This document shows positions 1 to 7,471 of a stretch of 38,812 nt of DNA, piece after piece. The notes beneath the pieces are model-generated. The model saw only the letters and a program-made list of their open reading frames with translations. It did no database searches and was not told where the DNA came from. The DNA comes from Candidatus Siliceabacter maunaloa (lineage in GTDB: Bacteria > Actinomycetota > Thermoleophilia > Solirubrobacterales > Solirubrobacteraceae), in NCBI GenBank assembly GCA_024330185.1, contig JANDLV010000038.1:1-38812 (forward strand). The letters run 5' to 3'. The first letter of the stretch is position 1. The number at the start of each line of letters is the position of its first letter. The position numbers and the translations under genes are program-made.

Positions 1-33
1 CGGACAGGGCGGGAGGGACCGCCGTTCAAAGTT

Positions 34-618
34 CTACGAGACTTCGGACAACCTCAGCGATTGCGTCGATCCCTCCCACGCAGACGCAAGTTCGTCGCCC
101 CTTGCGCTTGTCGCTCCGGGTCGCGACCTCCGCAAGACTCCCCGGACGAAGTCCGACGTGTGGTTGCCGATGACGCCGTCCAGCCGGGTAGCGCCCCTCT
201 GGGGCCTGTCGCCGAGCCAGGTAGCGGGCGCACCGAGGCCGGCCAACAGCCCGGCCGCGACCCGCACATCGTCCTGTTCAGCTTGGTCGAGAAGCCGTTC
301 GCGCTTGGGGAGGGCATCCGCTGCTCGGCTGACATCAGTCGCGCGGGCCCAGATGACCGGGCGGCGGGCGTTCCCTGTTTGGCCGGGGTGGAGGTCTGCC
401 TCGACGAAGGGCTCGCACGCGCTGGCAGACTGCTGGATTAGCTCGACAGCCCGTCCGATGCTTACCGAGGTCGTCACTTGTGGCTCCATATCGAGCGAGA
501 GAGGCTCGTGCCCGACAAGGCAGTCCTCTCCAGCGTTGGCGAGGAGACAGCCCAAGCCGTAAGCAGCCAGATGGGCGATGAGGAGATGTCCCGACAGCGG
601 GATTGTCCAGGTCTCCAC
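34..618 (-). CDS. Cas8-like large-subunit protein of the type I-G CRISPR operon, short or truncated
   Basis: Last visible gene of the leftward cas operon, 194 aa, GTG start three bases after the cas3 stop. The N-terminus (IPLSGHLLIAHLAAYGL) and a middle block with GLLAGLGAPATWL, then GATRLDGVIGNHTSDFV, resemble from memory the N-terminal half of the type I-G Cas8/Csx17-like subunit, which would recognise the PAM and start target unwinding in Cascade. Position beside csb1, csb2 and cas3 supports this strongly; sequence similarity is inference without a search. The frame stops at 34-36, giving a protein much shorter than a usual Cas8. The gene may be truncated, may continue in another frame beyond the window edge, or may be a split subunit; one alternative frame stays open to base 1. 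Confidence 0.55.
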   Translation of the reverse strand: METWTIPLSGHLLIAHLAAYGLGCLLANAGEDCLVGHEPLSLDMEPQVTTSVSIGRAVELIQQSASACEPFVEADLHPGQTGNARRPVIWARATDVSRAADALPKRERLLDQAEQDDVRVAAGLLAGLGAPATWLGDRPQRGATRLDGVIGNHTSDFVRGVLRRSRPGATSARGDELASAWEGSTQSLRLSEVS

Positions 619-621
619 GCG

Positions 622-3251
622 TCAACCTCCCTCTCGAGACACCTGGATGTCTGCGCAGCGCAGAAGCGCCTCAAGCAGCGCGAGCCTGTGAACTCCAAGC
701 CGCTGCTCGACCCGCGCTCGCTCGTCCTCGTACCTGCCGCTCGGGCCAAACAAACGGTCGACCCAAACCCGTACCTCGTCCGGGCATTCCGACCAGCCGT
801 CGAGTAGGTCGCCGCCCCCGCGATCGAAGATCGGCCGCCCGCGGCCGTGATGGGCCGCCACGAGCGTGATGACCAGCGGATCGCCACCGCTGGCGTACGC
901 GGCGTACGCGGCGCTGAGCTGCTCGTGGCGCCAGCCGTCTCCCCGATCGGGCCGGTGTCCTGGTCGCGGCTTGGCCAGCTCGACGCCCGTGGCACCCATC
1001 CGGCGCTGAAAGCGCGGATGGCGCTTGCCCTCATCGTGCGTATGAGCCGCGAGCTCCAGCCGGCCGCAGTCCGCCCCGAGGCCCTCGGGCGCTAGGGCAC
1101 GGAGGATCTCGCCCATCCGACGCTCCACAGCGGCCTGATGGCCGTCGACCGTCACCGCCTCGGCCGTCACCAGAGGAGTCTGCTCGGCCCGGCGCTCCAG
1201 TTCGCGCACGACCATGACGCCTGTCCGAGAGTCACCACCGCACCAGTGCAGCTCCAGATCTGTCAGGCGCCGGTGATGGCGCAGCCGGCGCGCGAGATCG
1301 GGACGGATGTCTTCCAGCACATCAGCGAGCGCCGTCCGACTTGCGCGTCCGCCAAGCGCGGGATCCTGCTCGACCAGCGGGTGGACATTCTCGGCAGACA
1401 CCACGACGATGTGATCGGATCGCTCGCCGTCGGAGACCTCCGAGAGCACGTCGTCCAACGCGCCGCCCACACCCGGACCCTCGCGGAGCCCGACCACTCC
1501 TGCCGTACAGATGCGCGCGCCGTCGGGCACGACGAGCGTGTCCCCTGAACCGAGCGGCTGGGCATCTGCCAGCTTCATCGGCTCCGTCTGACCGTCGCGT
1601 GTGCGGACGACCCACGACGCCACCTCACCGTGGTCCACCGCGCCGACGATCCGTTCCAGCGTCTTGCCCAGACGCACGGTAGCCACCTCGTGCGCGCGCG
1701 GGGGACAGGCCATCAGCACGCCGCGGACCACTCCCGCATCGAGCTCGAGATGCCGACGGGCGACGATTCCCACATCGGGGAGCACACGTTCGGGATCGTC
1801 CAGATAGAGCGCTACATCTGGGTCGGCGCCGAGCACGTCACTCGTCATAGCGAGGGTCTCTAGGTCGACTCCCCGCAACGCGGGCAGAGGCGGGCGATCG
1901 GGCAGAGGCAGCGTGGACGCGGCGACCTCCTCGGGCGAGATGCTGCCGCCGAGTCCGTCGAGCCAGCGAGCGGCGGCGATCAGCTCCTCCTGCTCGTAGG
2001 GCCCGATGTTTCGCGGCAGCCCATCCGCGCCCGCGGTGCGCAGCAAGCCTTCGGGGCTGACGACGACGAAGGTCGAGGAGGCCAAGCGTCCGGAACGATT
2101 GAGGCGCCCGGCGCGTTGGGCGAGCGCAGACGCCGACGCGATCGTACTGACCATGGCCGGCAGATCGAGATCGACGCCGACCTCGAGTGACTGGGTTGAT
2201 ACGAGGAAGTCGACGTCGTCGTTGCCGGCGGCCGTCAGCAGTCCAGGTCGGCGCGCGCGCAGCCGGCTAACGTCGGCTCGCCGCAGGCGCCCGCAGACAA
2301 GCTCCACCTTCTGACCATCGCGGTCGCCGAGCGCTGCGGCGACATCCAGGGCCATCGGCACGTCGTTGACAAACACTCCGACAGTGCCCTGTCCAGCGGC
2401 CAGGCGCGCGTGTTCGACGACGGCCTTCGTCGCGTCTTTACGCCAGTCGTCCACCTCGACCACTTCGATCCTCTTCACTGCTTGGACCCTGCGCGCCAAC
2501 CTCCCGTCCTGGAGATCCTCCGCGCTCAGGCCAGCCTGGCTCGCCGCTGGTGACCGGGTGGCGCTCATGGCCACCACTTGGAGTCCCATGGCGGTGGGCG
2601 ATCGAGCGGCGACGTTTCTCGCCGTCTCGACCAAGCGCTCATGCAGATGCGCCTCGTCGATGACGACGACTGCGTCCTGGCCGACCATCCCCGCCTCGTG
2701 GTTGCGCGAAGCACGTGACGCGCCATAGCCGCGAAGCAGCAGGCGTGACCCCCACATCTGCGGAGTGGCGCAGATGACCTGACAGGCGGCCGGCTCCAGC
2801 CGCCACCCATCTTCGAGCTGCACACCACCACGAAGACGCCAGGCCGCGAGCGGAGCGGCCTCGCCTTCGGTGGGAGACGACGTGACGAGCCTCAGAAGGG
2901 CACCGGCCACCTCGGCGTCGAGGGAGCCATCCTCCTTCCGTACCGCCGCCCCGCTGAGGATCCGCGCCAAGACCGTGGCGCGGTCGTACTGGTCGTCGAC
3001 GAGGACACGCCGGGGGGCGACGAGCACGAGCCGGCGCGGCGGTCGTTCGGCAAGCCGGCCCGCGGCATGCTCGGCAACAAGAAAGACGTGGGCGTCGATC
3101 ACCGAAGACTTCCCGAGCCGGTGGGCGCCGCGATGTCCGGCCACCGGCCGCTGCGGGCGACCTGCTCCACCAGCGCCCGCTGCCAGGGGTAGGGTCGCTG
3201 ACCGTCGTTCACCGCGGCGAAGAAGTCTGCGAAGCGCTCCCCGATGCTCAC
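622..3251 (-). pseudogene. cas3: Cas3 helicase-HD nuclease of type I-G, reading frame broken in Walker A
   Basis: ATP-dependent helicase and nuclease that degrades DNA opened by Cascade. The natural start is GTG at 3251-3249, overlapping the csb2 stop (GTGA). From there 47 residues read ERFADFFAAVNDGQRPYPWQ and end in APTGSG. The frame must then shift by one base at about 3111 to continue as GKSSVIDAHVF; the remaining 829 residues are open to 622. That part contains the DEAH box (VVVIDEAHL), MSATR, the SLEVGVDLD block and the QRAGRLNRSGR motif VI. A C-terminal HD domain follows (HTHDEGKRHPRFQ, WRHEQLSAAY, VAAHHGRGRP). Helicase first and HD last is the I-G arrangement. Restored length is about 876 aa. 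Without correction the GTG start gives only a ~50-aa peptide; the same downstream frame is also open upstream to 3345 but lacks the conserved N-terminus. A real mutation and a sequencing error are both possible. Confidence 0.85.
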
Positions 3252-4732
3252 GGTGCACCATCCTCGACGGGTACGAGCAGCCCGCCGCCCAGGTGGCGGG
3301 CCCGTCCCAGCGCGAGCAGCCCACCTGGCGCCGGCGCCAGGTCACCGAGCGTCACGCGGGCGTCGACGGCGACCATGAGGTCGCCAGGCGGGGCGCGGTG
3401 GACGAACTGCGATGCGCTCCCGGCCACACGACGACCTCGTGCCTGCACATCACGATCGCGCAGCTCGGTCACGAGCCCCTGGCGAAAACCCCAGCCCCTC
3501 CCCCACGCCACGCCCTGGTCTTCGAGGACGCCGCGCAGCGCGTAGCCGACCGAGCAGAGGACCGCGTCGTCGAGACTCCACAGCCCGCGCCGCGGCGTAC
3601 CGGCCGTGTCGAGAACCATGGGCACCACCGTGGCCAGATCGGTTCCCTCAGCGGACCAGAAGGGCATGGCGGGGCCGATCGCCGGTGGCTCCAGGTGTAG
3701 CTCGCGTCGACCCAGGCCGACCGTCGGCCTGCTGTCGAGCGCATCGAGCAGCGTGGCCCTGTCGGCTTCGGGCACGCCGGCCGGAAGACCCAACACCAAT
3801 CCGGGCGTCTCACCGGCGGCACCTGGGAGGAGATGAATGGCCAGGTGCCCCGGTCCCCGCAGCGGCCCGTCGCCGTCGCGGCCGCTGACGAACGCGGGCA
3901 CATCCGTCCCGATCGCCGCCACGATCGCGCGATGAACCGCCACGGCGACGGCCACCCGACGGTCGAGCCGCAGCGCCCAGCGCGGCAACCGAGCGCTGAA
4001 CTTCACCTGCCAGGCCTCTGCGAACGGCCAGGAGCCGGCGATCGGCGCGCGCGCGAAGCGCCGCAGCTCGGTGGCCTCCTCGCCGGCGCTCTCGACCGGC
4101 TGGTCAGCGGCCTGCTTGCTCTGGGGGCCCGATACGTGGCGGCCGGCTCTGAGAGCGCGTCGATGCGCCGTGGCCAGTGCGTCGAACCGCCCCGCAGTCG
4201 CTATCCGCAGGGGGCGTCCGGGTCCACGACCCGGAAGGCGCACGAGAACACCCGGAGCCTCAGCATCCATGTCGCCGAGCGAAACGGTCACGATCGCCGT
4301 ACTGTCCGCGCGCCCCACGTGCGTGACCTCGGGCGCAAGCTCCTGCAGGCTCTCGAGAACGGCCCGCCCCGGAGCGGGCCACCCGTACGTGATCGGGCCG
4401 TCGAGTGCGCAGAGCGGCTCGAAGTCCGTCTCGTTCGCATGATTCACCGCGGCGCGAAGCCGGTAGCGGCGCGCGCGGTAGGCCACCGAGCGCGTCCCCG
4501 GCGGGATGATCCCGAGCGGCTCGTGTTCCTCGAGCCAGCGCACCGCGCCGCGGTGCGCTTTTTGGGCTTCGAGCACACGGCCCTCGACGGTCGCATACGG
4601 GCCACCGGCCGCCGCAGCTACGAACGCGGCGTGAAGCCGGGCGGGTGACGGCAGTTCCTCCGGCGCCCCAAGCTCACCTCCACTGTAGGCACCGCGCGGG
4701 AACGCCACGCGAATGAGCAGCGCTTCGGACAT
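3248..4732 (-). CDS. csb2: Csb2 (Cas5-Cas6 fusion, GSU0054 family) of type I-G Cascade
   Basis: 494 aa, second gene of the leftward operon, starting at ATG 4732 only five bases after the csb1 stop and ending in a GTGA overlap with cas3, so the three are probably translationally coupled. The start LLIRVAFPRGAYSGG followed by ELPSPARLHAAFVAAA is typical of the Cas5-like half of GSU0054 proteins; later blocks include PITYGWPAP and PSPARLHAAF-like RAMP segments, and a C-terminal half that in the family carries the Cas6-like fold. The family provides both the crRNA 5' handle cap and crRNA processing in I-G systems, which lack a separate cas6. Assignment rests on sequence pattern plus gene order; the catalytic residue for processing cannot be named from sequence alone. 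Confidence 0.85.
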   Translation of the reverse strand: MSEALLIRVAFPRGAYSGGELGAPEELPSPARLHAAFVAAAAGGPYATVEGRVLEAQKAHRGAVRWLEEHEPLGIIPPGTRSVAYRARRYRLRAAVNHANETDFEPLCALDGPITYGWPAPGRAVLESLQELAPEVTHVGRADSTAIVTVSLGDMDAEAPGVLVRLPGRGPGRPLRIATAGRFDALATAHRRALRAGRHVSGPQSKQAADQPVESAGEEATELRRFARAPIAGSWPFAEAWQVKFSARLPRWALRLDRRVAVAVAVHRAIVAAIGTDVPAFVSGRDGDGPLRGPGHLAIHLLPGAAGETPGLVLGLPAGVPEADRATLLDALDSRPTVGLGRRELHLEPPAIGPAMPFWSAEGTDLATVVPMVLDTAGTPRRGLWSLDDAVLCSVGYALRGVLEDQGVAWGRGWGFRQGLVTELRDRDVQARGRRVAGSASQFVHRAPPGDLMVAVDARVTLGDLAPAPGGLLALGRARHLGGGLLVPVEDGAP

Positions 4733-4737
4733 CTCGG

Positions 4738-5907
4738 CTATCCGACGGCGTCGTCCGCGGTGGCGTCGTCCGCGCCGCGGTTGAGTGCAGGGTCACCCGT
4801 CACCGCCTGGATCTGCCCCGTCCATTCGAGCCGGGCGGGAAGACGGTCGATCGCCTCGCGCAGGTGCGCCCCACAGGCATCGATGGAGAGGTCCAGCTCG
4901 ATCTCCTGGTCGTCGAGGATCACCCGTGCTCGGGGGGCTGCCACGTCGCAGTACGCACGCAGGTCGGGGTCGGCATCGGCATAGGCATTGCCGAGCAGCA
5001 GCAGCGCCAGGAGGGCCCCGCGGCCCGCCACGTCGTCCTCCTCATTGCCACCGAAGCGCAGGCGCCGCAGTCCCGCCAGTGAAAGCGTGCGCGCCCGGTG
5101 AACGGCCGGTACCGACACGCCGTGGGGGGTCTCCGTCCCGGGTGGGATCCCACCGAGATTGAGTTTGGAGGCCGAGAGCGTCTCCGCCTTCTTCTTTCGC
5201 GCTGCATCCGCATCCTTCTCGACCTGCTCGACCAGTTTCGGACTGAGATGCTCCCGCTGGCGGTCGACCAGGGCGTCGAGTTCGTCCGGCGTGACATAAA
5301 AGTCCTGTCCCAGGGGATCCAGGCGCGCGCCCGAGCGCCGCGACACCGGATCGACGCCAGCTACGACCCCGAACAGCTCAGACACGAGCAGGCCGCGCAA
5401 CCTTAGTTGCCCTGTCTTGCGACTCGAGTCCCAGCCGCCGAACGCCAACGTGGCAGGCGACGTCACGAACACGGGCGAGAGGTCCGCGTGTGTCGCATCC
5501 CGTAGCGCCCGGTACCACGATCCGTCGACCACGGGACTGCCGTCCTGCCTTGCGAAACGGATGTGCGCATCGAAGGCGCGATGGGGCAACCGCAGGTCGC
5601 TGAGCGCTTCGCGTCCCTCGTAGGCTACCTCGATGATGGGGACTCTTGCCGCCGCCTCGCTGGAACGCCGTGCCGTGGCAAGTCCCTCCTCAGCGCGGTT
5701 GCTCTGCGACTGCTTGGAGTCAATCAGCGCGGTGCGCCGAAACTCCCCGTCCACGTATCTGGTTTCGAACACGAACTCGGATCCGTTGCGCCCCGCGTAG
5801 CGGGCCGGCGCGATGACCGCGCCGTCGACGACGGCGTAGGTCGCCGGGTGGTTGAGCGTGGCCGCTCCTCCCCGGCGCAGGTGGTCGTATAGCTCTGTGA
5901 GTTCCAA
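4738..5907 (-). CDS. csb1: Csb1 (Cas7-like backbone, GSU0053 family) of type I-G Cascade
   Basis: 389 aa, first gene of the operon. The start is TTG at 5907 with a good Shine-Dalgarno (GAGAGGAG, about five bases upstream). GSU0053/Csb1 hallmarks are clear: DSKQSQSNRAEEGL near residue 63, the LRLPHRAFDAHIRF segment near residue 105, FGGWDSSRKTGQLRLRGL near residue 155, and a basic stretch rich in Lys near residue 240. Csb1 polymerises along the crRNA as the Cascade backbone. It lies about 240 bases from the two-repeat CRISPR unit on its 5' side. The frame is intact and of normal family length, unlike cas3 downstream. Confidence 0.9.
   Translation of the reverse strand: MELTELYDHLRRGGAATLNHPATYAVVDGAVIAPARYAGRNGSEFVFETRYVDGEFRRTALIDSKQSQSNRAEEGLATARRSSEAAARVPIIEVAYEGREALSDLRLPHRAFDAHIRFARQDGSPVVDGSWYRALRDATHADLSPVFVTSPATLAFGGWDSSRKTGQLRLRGLLVSELFGVVAGVDPVSRRSGARLDPLGQDFYVTPDELDALVDRQREHLSPKLVEQVEKDADAARKKKAETLSASKLNLGGIPPGTETPHGVSVPAVHRARTLSLAGLRRLRFGGNEEDDVAGRGALLALLLLGNAYADADPDLRAYCDVAAPRARVILDDQEIELDLSIDACGAHLREAIDRLPARLEWTGQIQAVTGDPALNRGADDATADDAVG
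5878..5907 (-). promoter_or_regulatory. csb1 initiation site: TTG start with strong Shine-Dalgarno
   Basis: On the minus strand GAGAGGAG is followed five bases later by TTG GAA CTC. No ATG or GTG in this frame gives a better start, and Csb1 proteins begin close to this sequence. The whole effector operon may be read from a promoter between here and the CRISPR unit; I see no convincing -35/-10 pair. Confidence 0.4.
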
Positions 5908-6148
5908 CTGGGCTCCTCTCGAATGCCGCTGGTAGCAAGTTGCTGAGGAACGGTCGTTCTGACCCGCCAGATCCTGACAAGCTCACTTTCGGCGAAGTAG
6001 AATCCATACCTCCGTGGCCCACGCCCACTCCGCTCTGCGCGTAACGACAGTCACGCTGGCTTTCCGCTCACGAACCCGGCGCGATATCCTTCCGGGGACC
6101 TCTATGTAGAAGCTGGTTGGCCAGTGTCCCGAGGCCTTGACGGCGGCT

Positions 6149-6254
6149 CCCTCGACGAACCCGCCGTCGCCGGCTCTTCGGACCCGGTGATGTGGTGCGA
6201 GCGGAGCTCGAGGCGCAGCCCTCGACGAACCCGCCGTCGCCGGCTCTTCGGACC
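6149..6254. CRISPR. Minimal CRISPR array: two identical 36-bp repeats and one 34-bp spacer
   Basis: Bases 6149-6184 and 6219-6254 are identical over 36 positions (begin CCCTCGACGAACCC, end GGCTCTTCGGACC) and are separated by a unique 34-bp spacer at 6185-6218. Sequence outside the two copies is unrelated, so this is repeat-spacer-repeat and not a longer tandem duplication. Each repeat can form a small hairpin, GCCG-TCGC-CGGC on the plus strand. It sits between the csb1 start (5907) and a rightward nucleotidyltransferase module, as expected for a CRISPR next to its effector operon. No third or degenerate copy is found at the same 70-bp spacing on either side. Transcription direction and leader cannot be decided here. 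It may be the decayed end of an array or a minimal array; the main array could lie outside the window. Confidence 0.8.
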
Positions 6255-6283
6255 GGCTCCGATGACTACCATTGGACGCGCAG

Positions 6284-6589
6284 ATGTCCGCACATGACCT
6301 CCTCCTGTCTGCGTCCGCGCAGCTTCCCGGCGCGGACATCGTCGCGCAAGGGGTCGACGACCTCGGTCGCGGAGTCGAGAGCATCGCGGGTCTGGTAGTC
6401 GCAACTGCGGCGCCTCGCCTCATGGATGTCGGGGTCTCCGTTCCGGAGATCGCACTGCCGCTCCCCTCTCACCGGCTCTACGAACTCCTCTCTTCCGAGG
6501 ACCCCGCCTCGGCGCACAGCCGCTACAACGCGCTCCTGCGCAGAGTCGTCAGCTTTGCTCGTGCGGCCGAGCATGCGGCCGCCGGTTGA
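6284..6589 (+). CDS. Small partner protein of a DUF6036-type nucleotidyltransferase module (putative antitoxin)
   Basis: 101 aa from ATG 6284; an in-frame TTG at 6272 would add four residues. It reads MSAHDLLLSASAQLPGA, contains two moderately hydrophobic helical stretches and a basic, helical C-terminal third, and ends 17 bases inside the next gene, so the two are translated together. I recognise no catalytic motif. Small proteins of this kind often precede DUF6036 nucleotidyltransferases in actinobacteria, and a toxin-antitoxin role is inferred from that arrangement only. It begins 30 bases after the CRISPR unit and diverges from the cas operon. Confidence 0.6.
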   Translation: MSAHDLLLSASAQLPGADIVAQGVDDLGRGVESIAGLVVATAAPRLMDVGVSVPEIALPLPSHRLYELLSSEDPASAHSRYNALLRRVVSFARAAEHAAAG

Positions 6590-7097
6590 CGCGGATCGCG
6601 TACACGCCTTCGCCCGCGCACTCGGTCGCGAGGCCCGCGTCCATATGACGATGTACCTGACCGGTGGCGCCACCGCGGTGCTCTCGGGGTGGCGGGCGAT
6701 GACCGTCGACGTCGACATTCGCCTCGAGCCGGACCGTGAGTCAGACGTGCTGCTCCGTCATGTGCCGGCGTTGAAGGAGCGACTCGGAGTGAATGTGGAG
6801 CTTGTGTCGCCGCCCGATTTCATTCCCGAGCTGCCGGCTTGGCGCGAACGAAGCCCATACCTCTTCACCGAAGGTCTCCTCGACGTACGCCACTTCGACC
6901 CCTACTCCCAGGCGCTCTGCAAGCTCGAGCGAGCGTTCGCGCATGACTTGGCCGACGTGGAGGCGATGGTCGGTGCTGGCATGGTCGAACCGTCCCGTGC
7001 TCTCGCGCTGTTCGAGACGATCGAGCCGCTGCTGTTTCGCTACCCCGCTATCGACCCCGGTGCCTTTCGAGCCCGCGTCGAGCGCGTGCTCGCGTAG
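6573..7097 (+). CDS. DUF6036-like nucleotidyltransferase (putative toxin-antitoxin component)
   Basis: 174 aa if started at ATG 6573, which overlaps the upstream gene by 17 bases. Diagnostic features: YLTGGATAVLSGW then TVDVDIRLEP, the nucleotidyltransferase-fold pattern with paired Asp in the DVDIR strand; then LKERLGVNVELVSPPDFIPE, SPYLFTEGLLDVRHFDPY, CKLERAFAHDLADVEAMV and PLLFRYPAIDP. These blocks match the DUF6036/AbiEii-like nucleotidyltransferase family as I remember it. Such enzymes typically transfer nucleotides to RNA or protein targets and often act as toxins in two-gene modules. The gene ends eight bases before the convergent nirD stop. Confidence 0.75.
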   Translation: MRPPVDADRVHAFARALGREARVHMTMYLTGGATAVLSGWRAMTVDVDIRLEPDRESDVLLRHVPALKERLGVNVELVSPPDFIPELPAWRERSPYLFTEGLLDVRHFDPYSQALCKLERAFAHDLADVEAMVGAGMVEPSRALALFETIEPLLFRYPAIDPGAFRARVERVLA

Positions 7098-7105
7098 GCC
7101 GCCCC

Positions 7106-7471
7106 TCAAGCCGCCGCAGCGGCCGACCGCTCAGCGGCCACCGCCACGAACACCCGACCCGCCCGGACCTCCACCTCGTGCGCCGTCGCAGCCTCGTCGT
7201 CGGAGGTCAGCGCGTCGCCTGTGGCAAGCGCGAAGCGCCGCTCGTGCAGGGGGCAGATGACCGCGTGGTCGCAGACGATGCCGTCGGCGAGTGGGCCGCC
7301 GGAGTGGGGGCAGGCGTCGTCGAGGGCGAACCAGCCCTCGAAGGAGCGAAACAGGGCGATGCGCCGCCCGTCGAGGGTCAGCGCGCGGCCCTCGCCGAGC
7401 GGGACGTCCTCGACGTCGCAGGCGTAGGTCAGGGCCGGGGGGGCGAGCGGCGGTGCGGCGGCGGGGGTCAT
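7106..7471 (-). CDS. nirD: Nitrite reductase small subunit NirD (Rieske-type)
   Basis: 121 aa. ATG at 7471 overlaps the nirB stop in ATGA. Rieske-type [2Fe-2S] ligands are visible as CPHSGGPL and CPLHERRF, spaced as in NirD proteins. NirD pairs with NirB in the cytoplasmic NAD(P)H-dependent assimilatory nitrite reductase that forms ammonium from nitrite. The C-terminal tail is Ala-rich. It is last in the leftward nasA-nirB-nirD operon. Confidence 0.93.
   Translation of the reverse strand: MTPAAAPPLAPPALTYACDVEDVPLGEGRALTLDGRRIALFRSFEGWFALDDACPHSGGPLADGIVCDHAVICPLHERRFALATGDALTSDDEAATAHEVEVRAGRVFVAVAAERSAAAAA

Noticed and set aside
3105-3120. Programmed -1 frameshift in cas3
   Set aside because: GGA AGT CTT offers poor re-pairing in the A site and no downstream pseudoknot is obvious; mutation or read error is simpler.
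5983-6423. Minus-strand open frame running through the CRISPR repeats
   Set aside because: Composition is repeat-derived and low complexity; it conflicts with the repeat-spacer structure.
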